Shown: positions 9,330 to 16,108 of the stretch, piece after piece | How positions within the stretch are numbered: the first letter of the stretch is position 1 | How the letters are laid out: each line of letters starts with the position of its first letter | Position numbers and translations under genes: made by a program | Notes under the pieces: generated by a model | Told to the model about the DNA's origin: nothing | Seen by the model: the letters and a program-made list of their open reading frames with translations, nothing else | Database searches by the model: none | DNA from: an uncultured Solobacterium sp. | GTDB taxonomy: Bacteria; Bacillota_I; Bacilli_A; Erysipelotrichales; Erysipelotrichaceae | Length of the DNA: 27,417 bases | Reading direction: 5' to 3' | Assembly (NCBI GenBank): GCA_900547815.1 | Contig: URHY01000021.1 | Span: 1 to 27,417, forward strand

Positions 9330-9818
9330 TTATTCAACAATTGACTGTTCTAATACTTTTTGTGCTTGTTCTTTTTTAAACTCAACAATCTTATCCTGTA
9401 ATGACTTATCATTAAGTCCAATCATCTGACAAGCTAAGATAGCTGCATTTCTTGCTCCTGATTTTCCAATCGCTACTGTCGCAACAGGAACTCCTTGAGG
9501 CATTTGTACTGTTGATAATAATGAATCCAATCCACCTAAAGCAGATGTCTGAATAGGGATTCCAATAACTGGCAACGGTGTAGAGCTAGCTAAAACTCCA
9601 GCTAAATGTGCTGCTCCTCCGGCTGCCGCAATAATAACCTGAATTCCACGTTCACATGCTGTCTTTGATAATTCCAAAACAGCTTCTGGAGTACGGTGAG
9701 CACTTAATACACGAACTTCATATCCGACTTGAAAATCGTCTAATTGTTTCATGCAGCCCTCCATACTTGGTAAGTCTGAACGAGAACCCATCACAATTAA
9801 AACACGCTTTGTTTCCAT
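9330..9818 (-). CDS. purE: N5-carboxyaminoimidazole ribonucleotide mutase (class I PurE)
   Basis: PurE moves the carboxyl group of N5-CAIR to give CAIR. From the chosen ATG the protein has 162 residues, normal for the family. The motifs are GSRSD (11-15), SAHRTP (39-44), AAAGGAAHLAGV (64-75), then LPVIGIP, LSTVQMPQGVPVATVAI and NAAILA. The pattern fits class I PurE, which normally needs PurK to supply N5-CAIR; purK is not in this window. A start 48 bp upstream is possible in frame but would run into the leader terminator. The ATG at 9818 follows AGGAAGG, so it is preferred. First gene of the operon, 22 bp after the leader terminator. Confidence 0.95.
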   Translation of the reverse strand: METKRVLIVMGSRSDLPSMEGCMKQLDDFQVGYEVRVLSAHRTPEAVLELSKTACERGIQVIIAAAGGAAHLAGVLASSTPLPVIGIPIQTSALGGLDSLLSTVQMPQGVPVATVAIGKSGARNAAILACQMIGLNDKSLQDKIVEFKKEQAQKVLEQSIVE

Positions 9819-9839
9819 AAATGACCTTCCTTCCAAAAC

Positions 9840-9870
9840 AAAAAAAAGCGCACCTATAGTAGGCACACTT
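9840..9870 (-). terminator. Intrinsic terminator in the purine operon leader (attenuator)
   Basis: On the minus strand AAGTGTGCCTA (9870-9860) pairs with TAGGTGCGCTT (9856-9846) over a 3-nt loop. The 11-bp stem has three G-U pairs and is followed by nine T. It lies between the operon promoter and purE, so transcription must pass it to reach the genes. Its 5' arm begins inside the stop codon of the 16-codon leader ORF. Confidence 0.8.
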
Positions 9871-9919
9871 AAAAAAGCAATTCTTCTCTATCAATTGTGG
9901 TAAATCTTCTTAAGACCAT
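9869..9919 (-). CDS. Putative 16-residue leader peptide of the purine operon
   Basis: A short ORF encoding MVLRRFTTIDREELLF. GGAGG (9932-9928) stands 8 nt before the ATG, one of the best ribosome binding sites in the window. It begins about 35 nt after the predicted transcription start and its TAA overlaps the first two bases of the terminator stem. A ribosome at the stop codon would cover the 5' arm of the terminator, so translation could affect read-through. Two AGA and two GAA codons are consecutive, but there is no long run of one amino acid to name an effector. No similar known leader peptide is recalled. Expression is inferred, not shown. Confidence 0.5.
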   Translation of the reverse strand: MVLRRFTTIDREELLF

Positions 9920-9960
9920 AAGTAAGACCTCCAAAATCAGAAAAACACTTCTGCAAAATT

Positions 9961-9989
9961 ATAATACCTAAAACCAACTCAAATGACAA
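9961..9989 (-). promoter_or_regulatory. Promoter of the purine operon
   Basis: On the minus strand: -35 TTGTCA (9989-9984), 17-bp spacer, -10 TATTAT (9966-9961). Start of transcription is expected near 9954. No PurR-type CCGAAC box was found around it, and the 105-nt leader has no recognisable purine riboswitch core. Confidence 0.7.
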
Positions 9990-10006
9990 CCCATATTTCA
10001 TGAAAG

Positions 10007-11353
10007 TTATACTCTAGGTGCAAACAATTTATATTTTCTTAAATCAAACACATAAACAATTGAACTCAATCCCCAAGTAATCGGATACAACCAATGCGTT
10101 AAATACAAGCTGTGTACGCTCTGTCCAACTGTCATTAATACAACAACACGAACGGCACACCAACACACAAGCATGACTACCATTGGCATCACCGGACGTC
10201 CTAAGCCTCTTAAAACACTTGAAACTACATGTGAAAAGCCTAAAAGTATATAGAAGAAAGCACAAATTCGCGCACGATCCACACCAATTTTGATTACTTC
10301 TGGATTTTGATTAAAGAACGAAATAAAATTTGGCGCAAACAAGTAGATCAAAATACCCAAACATTCAATCATGAGTAGTGCAGCCGCAAGCCCAAACAAG
10401 ATTCCCTTTCGAGAACGCTCTTTTTGTCCGGCTCCTTCATTTTGTGAAACAAATGTCGTAAGTGCCATCGAAAAAGAAATTTCAGGAAGGAAAATAAATC
10501 CTTCTACCTTTGAATACGCACCAATACCCGCAATAGCTGCTGCCCCAAATGAATTGATGTACGACTGAATCATGACATTCGCAAAATCTATCACACAACC
10601 TTGTAATCCTGTTGGCAAGCCATAAATACAGATTTGTTTAAGATTTTCAAAATCCAAAGTTAAGTGTAGCCATGAAATATGCAAAATACTTTCTTCTCTT
10701 GCGAGTTGCACAGCACACAAAAACATACTCGCAAATTCAGAAATGATTGTAGCCCAGGCAGCACCGGCAACCCCCATTTTAAACACAGTGATGAATATAA
10801 TGTCTAATATCACATTCAATATCGAACTTACGATTAAATAATAAAGTGGATGTTTGGCATCGCCTCCTGCACGAATGATACCCACAAGCATGTTATACAA
10901 GACTAAAGAAAAACCGCCTAAAAAATAAATTTTTAAATATGTAGAAGATAAGCCAAATACTTCTTGAGGAGATCCCATCCACATCAACATTTGATCCGTT
11001 AATGCATAGCCACTCATTGTCATAATAAGCCCTAAGATGATACCGAATGTTGCTGTTGTATATACCGCTTTTTTTGTTCTATTCTCATCTTGTGCACCTA
11101 TCGCATTGGCAACAATGACACTTGCTCCTGTCGCAAAACCATTGAAGAAACCGACAAATAAAAAAACTAAAGAGCCAACACTCGTAACAGCCGCTAATGC
11201 ATTCTGTCCTAGAAAGTTACCCACAATCAATGCATCCACAGTATTGTAAAGTTGTTGAAAAAGATATCCTATAAATATAGGTATCGCATAGCCAATGATT
11301 TGTTTGGCAATACTTCCTTTTGTCATTAACTGAATCGAACTTTGTTTCGCCAT
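10007..11353 (-). CDS. MATE family multidrug/cation antiporter
   Basis: A 448-residue integral membrane protein with about twelve hydrophobic segments arranged as two MatE repeats. The first half opens with IPIFIGYLFQQLYNTVDALIVG-type sequence (split here: IPIFIGYLFQQLY, then NTVDALIVGNFLG), the usual signature of the NorM/DinF-like Firmicute branch. Such proteins export cationic drugs or metabolites using Na+ or H+; the substrate cannot be told from sequence. The ATG at 11353 is preferred over one 15 bp upstream because GGGGAGG lies 6 nt before it and would otherwise be coding. No own promoter is visible; it lies just after the terminator of the upstream binding-protein gene, so read-through may supply transcription. 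The purine operon promoter lies directly downstream, with no clear terminator between. Confidence 0.9.
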   Translation of the reverse strand: MAKQSSIQLMTKGSIAKQIIGYAIPIFIGYLFQQLYNTVDALIVGNFLGQNALAAVTSVGSLVFLFVGFFNGFATGASVIVANAIGAQDENRTKKAVYTTATFGIILGLIMTMSGYALTDQMLMWMGSPQEVFGLSSTYLKIYFLGGFSLVLYNMLVGIIRAGGDAKHPLYYLIVSSILNVILDIIFITVFKMGVAGAAWATIISEFASMFLCAVQLAREESILHISWLHLTLDFENLKQICIYGLPTGLQGCVIDFANVMIQSYINSFGAAAIAGIGAYSKVEGFIFLPEISFSMALTTFVSQNEGAGQKERSRKGILFGLAAALLMIECLGILIYLFAPNFISFFNQNPEVIKIGVDRARICAFFYILLGFSHVVSSVLRGLGRPVMPMVVMLVCWCAVRVVVLMTVGQSVHSLYLTHWLYPITWGLSSIVYVFDLRKYKLFAPRV

Positions 11354-11371
11354 AAAATTCCTCCCCATACA

Positions 11372-11405
11372 AGAAAAGCCTGCACCAACATTAAGTTAGT
11401 ACAGG
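11372..11405 (-). terminator. Terminator after the T-box-controlled binding-protein gene
   Basis: CCTGTACTAAC (11405-11395, minus strand) pairs with GTTGGTGCAGG (11389-11379) over a 5-nt loop, with two G-U pairs, followed by CTTTTCTT. The T-run is short, so read-through into the MATE gene is plausible. Confidence 0.75.
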
Positions 11406-11445
11406 ACTATATTTTGCCCTAATATCCATTAGGATACATCATACG

Positions 11446-13104
11446 TTATTTATTTACAATATACGCCGTCGCAATGGATTGAGCCCAATTATAAACAGAT
11501 GTTGTGTGCATTCCTTTGATATTCTTATTTCTTAAACAATATGTTTTAGTAGAATCTACAGGTAAATAACCACACAATTCACTTTGGCGAACTAAAGCAT
11601 TATGATAGTTCTCTTTAGAAACTTCATTATCTGAAGTATACATACCTGCATCTAAATAAGTGTCTAGTTGTTCATCACTCAAACGACCAAAGTTATTTGT
11701 GGCACCCGTTCTTAAAATAAAGTTAATGCCTGTATCATCTGGTGAGCCATAAGAAAATCCAAGATATGTCGCATCCCAACTATCTGTTTGTGCATCATCC
11801 TGTACTGTACTAATGACAGTATTAAATTCAACGGTATTGGCTTTAAAATCAATTCCAATCGCATTTAAACACTTCTGTAAAACTGGAATCAAAGAATCCA
11901 AAGAATCTTTATCCTTATTTGCCAAGAAACGAATGGTTAATTTTTCACCATCTTTATAACGATAGCCATCCTCTGCCAATGTATATCCAGCTTCCTCTAA
12001 GATTTGGTTGGCTTTTTCTACATTATAATCATAATAAATAACACCATCGACCTTTTCTTCATTACGAATCATTTTTCCATTATTTAAAGAAACGGGATTT
12101 CCAAAAGTACCAGGCTTATAGGCCATGCCATCAATTTGATAGTAATTATCAATATATTCTTGGGCATTAAATCCATATCCGATGGCTTTTCTTACTGCAA
12201 CATCACTGCAAGCTCCCGCATATGAATTAAAGATAATGAAGCTTTCACGATCACTTGGATAAGAATCTACGGATAAACTCTTATTCTTTTGAACAGATTT
12301 AATTTTATTTGCCTCAATCACATCTGGAATATAATCCACTGTTCCATTTTCCAATTCTTTGACTTCTGTTGAAGTATCTGTCTTTTTGATCATGATCTTA
12401 GAAATTTGATACTGTCCTTTTTTAGCCTTAAACTTTGAATTTGAAACTAAACTAGCTCCACTTGTCTTCTCAAACTTCTTTAGTACATAAGCACCCGTTC
12501 CAATTGGCTTACTATTCTTCTTTTCAATACTTTCTGTATTTCCTTTTTTATAATTTAAATATTCTGAACTACAGATCTTTTGTGTTCCAAGTGTAGAAAC
12601 CGCATCGATTCTAGGTTTATCCAAATGAAAAACAACTGTATAGTTATCTGGTGTTTCAATTCCACTAAAGCTAGATGCATCTGCATCATGATATTCAGTA
12701 TAACCATCTAAGAAATCAACATTGTTCGCAAAACGACCAGTATAACTTGGATCAGCCATGACGGTAAATGTTGTCTGCACATCTTTTGAAGTAAACTTTG
12801 AACCATCACTAAACTTAATGCCTTTCTTTAATTTAAAAGTCATTGATTTTCCATCCTCACTAATTTTTGGTAAGGATTTAGCCAAATCCGCAACTAATTC
12901 TCCTTTTTTGTTGTATTTCAATAATCCCTGATACACTAAATCCACCACATAATGATCATTTGTCGTTTGGTAATACATAGGTGAAAATGTGCCATTCATT
13001 TCAGAACTCAATCCAACTGTCAACACTTGATCATTACCTGCAGCTTTTGCGCTACATCCACACATTAATAAAGCTAATCCACATGCTAATAATTTCTTGT
13101 ACAT
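11446..13104 (-). CDS. Oligopeptide-binding lipoprotein (SBP_bac_5 family), T-box controlled
   Basis: An extracellular solute-binding protein of the OppA/DppA class, 552 residues. The signal peptide ends in a lipobox-like MCGC with Cys17 as the likely lipidated residue. The family features follow: LTVGLSSEMNGTFSP near the N-terminus, LVYQGLLKY, DGKSMTFKLKKGIKFSDG, FTSKDV and ADPSYTGRF. It is closely related over its whole length to the protein at 18343-20025. No oppB/C/D/F genes are adjacent, so it must use permease and ATPase subunits encoded elsewhere. An AGGAGG ribosome binding site precedes the ATG. Expression is expected to depend on a T-box leader at 13182-13446, which suggests the cargo relates to an amino acid, perhaps methionine-containing peptides. 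The ligand cannot be read from the sequence. Confidence 0.9.
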   Translation of the reverse strand: MYKKLLACGLALLMCGCSAKAAGNDQVLTVGLSSEMNGTFSPMYYQTTNDHYVVDLVYQGLLKYNKKGELVADLAKSLPKISEDGKSMTFKLKKGIKFSDGSKFTSKDVQTTFTVMADPSYTGRFANNVDFLDGYTEYHDADASSFSGIETPDNYTVVFHLDKPRIDAVSTLGTQKICSSEYLNYKKGNTESIEKKNSKPIGTGAYVLKKFEKTSGASLVSNSKFKAKKGQYQISKIMIKKTDTSTEVKELENGTVDYIPDVIEANKIKSVQKNKSLSVDSYPSDRESFIIFNSYAGACSDVAVRKAIGYGFNAQEYIDNYYQIDGMAYKPGTFGNPVSLNNGKMIRNEEKVDGVIYYDYNVEKANQILEEAGYTLAEDGYRYKDGEKLTIRFLANKDKDSLDSLIPVLQKCLNAIGIDFKANTVEFNTVISTVQDDAQTDSWDATYLGFSYGSPDDTGINFILRTGATNNFGRLSDEQLDTYLDAGMYTSDNEVSKENYHNALVRQSELCGYLPVDSTKTYCLRNKNIKGMHTTSVYNWAQSIATAYIVNK

Positions 13105-13125
13105 ATTTTTTTACCTCCTAATTAT

Positions 13126-13158
13126 CTAATTTTCGTACCACCACCAGTCAGCTAACAC
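13126..13158 (-). other. Possible 10-codon ORF with three consecutive Trp codons
   Basis: Between the T-box terminator and the binding-protein gene lies a GTG-initiated frame encoding VLADWWWYEN. AAGGAG stands 11 nt upstream, a long spacing. The TGGTGGTGGTAC core also resembles part of a T-box sequence (GGTGGTAC), so it could be a relic of that element. No terminator follows it, so it does not form a classic attenuator. Coding is doubtful. Confidence 0.2.
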
Positions 13159-13181
13159 TTTTCATCACTCTCCTTATAAAT

Positions 13182-13218
13182 AAAAAATCCTGCATCAAAT
13201 TAAAAATTTGACACAGGA
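13182..13218 (-). terminator. Terminator of the T-box riboswitch
   Basis: TCCTGTGTCAAAT (13218-13206, minus strand) pairs with ATTTGATGCAGGA (13200-13188) over a 5-nt loop. The 13-bp stem has two G-U pairs and is followed by six T. This is the off-state hairpin of the T-box leader. Confidence 0.85.
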
Positions 13219-13446
13219 CAGAATATCAAAATAATCTGCGGTACCACCTGAATTGGTATAGTTATACCCACCTCTAGAATGCCATCACATTCGATCCATT
13301 TAACGCACGGAACACGTCGCAGCTACTAAGAAAATCTTTTCACCTTGCCCTTGAAAGTCCATTTGCCAAGTCGTAATAATCTAGCTTCCACCCTGACTAG
13401 AATCTCTTTATATCCGGTTCTTAGTTTGATTTCTTTCGCATCAGTT
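13182..13446 (-). promoter_or_regulatory. T-box riboswitch, probable specifier AUG (methionine)
   Basis: The leader binds uncharged tRNA and then favours an antiterminator. The T-box core CAGGTGGTACCGC (13250-13238) is clear. Stem I is recognisable from TCTAG/CTAGA flanking the distal loop with GGGTGGAAG (about 13393-13385), an AGAGA bulge before it, and lower helices GAAAG/CTTTC and CTAAG/CTTGG. The internal loop between those helices reads CAAATGGA on its 3' side, giving AUG (13362-13360) or, one base on, UGG as specifier. The TGGT of the T-box would pair with a tRNA ending in ACCA; tRNA-Met has A73 whereas bacterial tRNA-Trp usually has G73, so Met is favoured. Amino acid assignment is tentative; the T-box call is firm. 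Confidence 0.88.
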
Positions 13447-13452
13447 GCCTAT

Positions 13453-13481
13453 AGAATACACCTAATAAAATCTGTTTTCAA
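13453..13481 (-). promoter_or_regulatory. Promoter of the T-box leader
   Basis: On the minus strand: -35 TTGAAA (13481-13476), 17-bp spacer, -10 TATTCT (13458-13453). It lies 28 bp after the stop codon of the glycyl radical enzyme gene. Confidence 0.65.
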
Positions 13482-13508
13482 TGCCTTTTTCAAATTATTT
13501 ACATTTTC

Positions 13509-15926
13509 TTACACCAAAGATTGTTCTGTTCTACCAATAATATCATCTTGCGTCTTTTTAGAAAGCACGTTAAAGAAAGCACTATATCCGGCTACACGAA
13601 CAATTAAATCCTTATGTTTTTTAGGATGCTTCTGTGCATCAATCAAAGTTTCTTTAGAAACAATGTTATATTGCACGTGATATCCATGTAAACGATTAAA
13701 GAAAGTTTTAATCAGCAATTCTAATTTTTGTCGATTTTCTTCAGTCGACAACATTTGAGGTGTCATTTTTTGATTTAGCAGAACTCCACCTGTAATTTTA
13801 TTTGTACGAAGCTTAGACACACTTTTAAACACAGCTGTAGGTCCATTTTTATCGCTATTATGCGCTGGACTGCAACCTTCTGCCAAAGGTTCGAATGCAT
13901 TTCGTCCATCCGGCGTAGCCATCGTTGACATACCTTGTCCAACATTCGCACTAATTGAAGAAGTTCCTGCATAACGAATTCCGCCAATTGGTCCTCTATT
14001 ATAGCGTGTATTCGGATATTTTTCGATTTCTTCAATATAAGAATCATAAGCTTCCACAATTAACTGATCGACATAATCATCATCATTTCCATATTTTGGA
14101 GCTTCACGAATCAACATTTCCTGAATTTTTTTGTTTTCAGGTGATGAAAAATCATCTAAGATCGCATTCCAAAGCTCTTGTCTTGTGATTTTCTTTTCTT
14201 CATACACTAACTTCTTTATAGCTGCCAAACAATCTGCCATGTTCGCAATTCCTACCTGAAGTCCTGAAATAAAATCATAGACCGCTCCACCTTCTTTTAT
14301 TGTTTTACCTCTGGCAATACAATCATCTGTCAAAGCCGAACAAAGAATGTCTGGCACATCCCTTTCAGATGCTTTATCAATTACATTTTCTACAATAACA
14401 CTATATCGAGTAATTTCCCTTATTGTTTTATCCCATGCTTTTAAAAGTTCTTCATAACTTTCCATTTCTGTAAAATAGCCATATCCTTTTGTAAAACGTT
14501 TATTACTTGTAAGATCCACACCGTTATTCATCGTACACAAAAGCATTCTTGGAAAATTGATATAAGACATTCCCGTACAACGATAACCCCATTTACCTGG
14601 AACTGCTGTTTCTACACAACCTATGGCACTATAATTATAGGCATCCTCCTCTTTAACTTGCCAGTCCATAAATGAAGGAATTATAATTTCATCATTGTTT
14701 AATGCTGGCATTCCAAAGCCTAAACGCATAACCTCTACACATTCATCCAAAAAATGTTTATTGATATTCTTGTGATAGCGCACAGTTAAATTTGGTTGTG
14801 TCAATCTTGTCTGTGCAACAGATTTCAAAACTAAAAAACTCAAATCATTGACTGCATCCTTTTTATCTATTGTTTGGCCTGCAATCGTTACATTTTGATA
14901 CATAGGAGATCCTGCCGAACTTAGCGTATGTGCTTGAGAACGAACCTTATTGATTGTAAGTGTCTTTATCCACAAGCATGTCAACAATTCCAAGGCTTCA
15001 GATTCTTTAATAGTGCCATTTTTAATATCTCGATCATAATATGGATACATATATTGATCGAATCTGCCATAACTCAAAGAATGTCCATTGGATTCAATTT
15101 GTAAAATCAATTGAATAAACCATACGGATTGTACCGCTTCTTGAAATGTTTCTGCTGGTTCATATGGAACTTTTGAACAAATTCTACTAATCTCCAATAA
15201 TTCAATTTTTCTTTCTTGATTCAATTCTTTTTCTGCTAAATCTTTCGCAAGAACGCTGTAACGATTCGCAAAATTACGCACCGCTTTCAGTACTATAAGA
15301 ACTGCATTATAGAAACAATACTTGTCAATATTATCTGGATTTGTTAAATCAAGAGTAGCTTTATATTCTTTTACACGTTTTTCGTACCCTCTTAATCCAT
15401 CCTTCAAAATACGCTCATAGTTCACCGCCAAATGCGCATCTCCTGCATTTAACTTGCCTTCCATTCCAAATACACCTGTTTCCATAAAGACACGGACTTC
15501 TTCAGGAAGAAGAGCTTCTCCTCTTGCACGCAAATTGTTATTCTGCCAGAATGGCGCAATTTCTCTAAGTTGTTCCTTGGTCTTTTCAGTGATATAGAAT
15601 ACGTCCCCATCTCTTTTCTCAAACTGATCCAATTCATTCATAACAAATTCCATAGTATACTCAGGAAAAATAGGAGCATTACGATTCTTAGTTGCCTGAT
15701 TTCCAGCTAAAAGAGATTTGTCTTCAATATATATACTCATATTATCAAGAACTTTTTCTAGCATTTTAGCTCGAACCATCACTCGTGGTTGATTTAAATT
15801 TTCTTTGTAAGCAAGAGTTGCTAGAATTGCACGTTGTGCATCAATATAAGGTTTTTCATCTAAAACTTCTTCTCGAAATTCTTTCATTCGTTCTGTCAAT
15901 GTTCCAAAATGTTCTACATTTTCCAT
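13509..15926 (-). CDS. Glycyl radical enzyme of the YbiW/PflF type, probable anhydrohexitol-6-phosphate lyase
   Basis: The protein has the full glycyl radical layout (numbered from the 15941 start, 810 residues): active-site GCVE at 441-444 with thiyl Cys442 and Glu444, and the radical loop RVAGYSA with Gly785. It is not a true pyruvate formate-lyase, which has two adjacent Cys. Sequences such as GKWGYRCTGMSYINF (449-463), APKYGNDDD and SSISANV closely match recalled E. coli YbiW, also 810 residues. YbiW has been reported to open 1,5-anhydroglucitol-6-phosphate to 1-deoxyfructose-6-phosphate. That substrate is inferred here; the partner aldolase and GldA-type dehydrogenase are not in the window. 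The gene is divergent from its activase and a DeoR regulator. An ATG at 15941 is possible, but the G-rich tract after it fits a ribosome binding site for the ATG at 15926. The enzyme works only without oxygen. Confidence 0.85.
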   Translation of the reverse strand: MENVEHFGTLTERMKEFREEVLDEKPYIDAQRAILATLAYKENLNQPRVMVRAKMLEKVLDNMSIYIEDKSLLAGNQATKNRNAPIFPEYTMEFVMNELDQFEKRDGDVFYITEKTKEQLREIAPFWQNNNLRARGEALLPEEVRVFMETGVFGMEGKLNAGDAHLAVNYERILKDGLRGYEKRVKEYKATLDLTNPDNIDKYCFYNAVLIVLKAVRNFANRYSVLAKDLAEKELNQERKIELLEISRICSKVPYEPAETFQEAVQSVWFIQLILQIESNGHSLSYGRFDQYMYPYYDRDIKNGTIKESEALELLTCLWIKTLTINKVRSQAHTLSSAGSPMYQNVTIAGQTIDKKDAVNDLSFLVLKSVAQTRLTQPNLTVRYHKNINKHFLDECVEVMRLGFGMPALNNDEIIIPSFMDWQVKEEDAYNYSAIGCVETAVPGKWGYRCTGMSYINFPRMLLCTMNNGVDLTSNKRFTKGYGYFTEMESYEELLKAWDKTIREITRYSVIVENVIDKASERDVPDILCSALTDDCIARGKTIKEGGAVYDFISGLQVGIANMADCLAAIKKLVYEEKKITRQELWNAILDDFSSPENKKIQEMLIREAPKYGNDDDYVDQLIVEAYDSYIEEIEKYPNTRYNRGPIGGIRYAGTSSISANVGQGMSTMATPDGRNAFEPLAEGCSPAHNSDKNGPTAVFKSVSKLRTNKITGGVLLNQKMTPQMLSTEENRQKLELLIKTFFNRLHGYHVQYNIVSKETLIDAQKHPKKHKDLIVRVAGYSAFFNVLSKKTQDDIIGRTEQSLV

Positions 15927-15945
15927 ATCCGTCCCCCCCATTACA

Positions 15946-15964
15946 TTTCATTCGTAACTTTATA
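15946..15964 (+). promoter_or_regulatory. Putative DeoR-type operator, copy 1
   Basis: TTTCATTCGTAACTTTATA lies in the 5' untranslated region of the glycyl radical enzyme gene, about 15-35 nt after the predicted transcription start. Its first 17 bases match copy 2 at 16041 with two mismatches and in the same orientation, 95 bp apart (about nine helical turns). A bound protein here would block elongation. Confidence 0.45.
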
Positions 15965-15983
15965 TTCTTTTATTCGCAATTTA

Positions 15984-16020
15984 AAAATAGCATTACACAC
16001 ATTTTATGTCAACGTTAATT
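15984..16020 (-). promoter_or_regulatory. Promoter of the glycyl radical enzyme gene with a cre-like site
   Basis: On the minus strand: -35 TTGACA (16012-16007), 17-bp spacer, -10 TATTTT (15989-15984). TGTCAACGTTAATT (16007-16020) overlaps the -35 and matches the CcpA cre consensus TGWNANCGNTNWCA except for the last two bases. Glucose repression would suit an alternative-sugar enzyme but is only suggested. Confidence 0.6.
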
Positions 16021-16040
16021 TCATTTAAAACATTTTTTAC

Positions 16041-16057
16041 TTTCATTCATAACTATA
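16041..16057 (+). promoter_or_regulatory. Putative DeoR-type operator, copy 2
   Basis: TTTCATTCATAACTATA ends 4 bp before the -35 of the activase promoter and repeats copy 1 at 15946. A related TTTCATTTGAAA palindrome occurs at 17031-17042 before the DeoR gene. Confidence 0.45.
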
Positions 16058-16061
16058 ATTG

Positions 16062-16090
16062 TTGCTTTTCTTCTTTGAAATGTTTATACT
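16062..16090 (+). promoter_or_regulatory. Promoter of the activase gene
   Basis: -35 TTGCTT (16062-16067), 17-bp spacer, -10 TATACT (16085-16090). A GAGG ribosome binding site lies 8 nt before the ATG at 16109. Confidence 0.6.
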
Positions 16091-16108
16091 CTATATGAGG
16101 AAATTTAA

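Noticed and set aside
9319..9340. TTG start for purL giving seven more residues
   Set aside because: It lies within the end of purE, while the ATG at 9319 has AAGGAG at ideal distance.
9819..9866. Longer PurE with 16 extra N-terminal residues
   Set aside because: Those codons would run through the leader terminator hairpin, and the ATG at 9818 has a good ribosome binding site and matches the family N-terminus.
9840..9954. Purine, PRPP (ykkC-type) or ppGpp riboswitch in the purine leader
   Set aside because: The leader is only about 105 nt, the known conserved cores were not recognised by eye, and most of it is taken by the small ORF. A covariance-model search would settle it.
10044..10265. 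A 73-codon minus-strand ORF inside the MATE gene
   Set aside because: It is an out-of-frame shadow of the MATE C-terminal half with no start signal.
13509..15926. Annotation as pyruvate formate-lyase, or as hydroxyproline or choline lyase
   Set aside because: True pyruvate formate-lyase has two adjacent Cys, here there is GCVE; there is no proC neighbour as for hydroxyproline dehydratase and no microcompartment genes as for choline lyase, and the sequence fits YbiW best.
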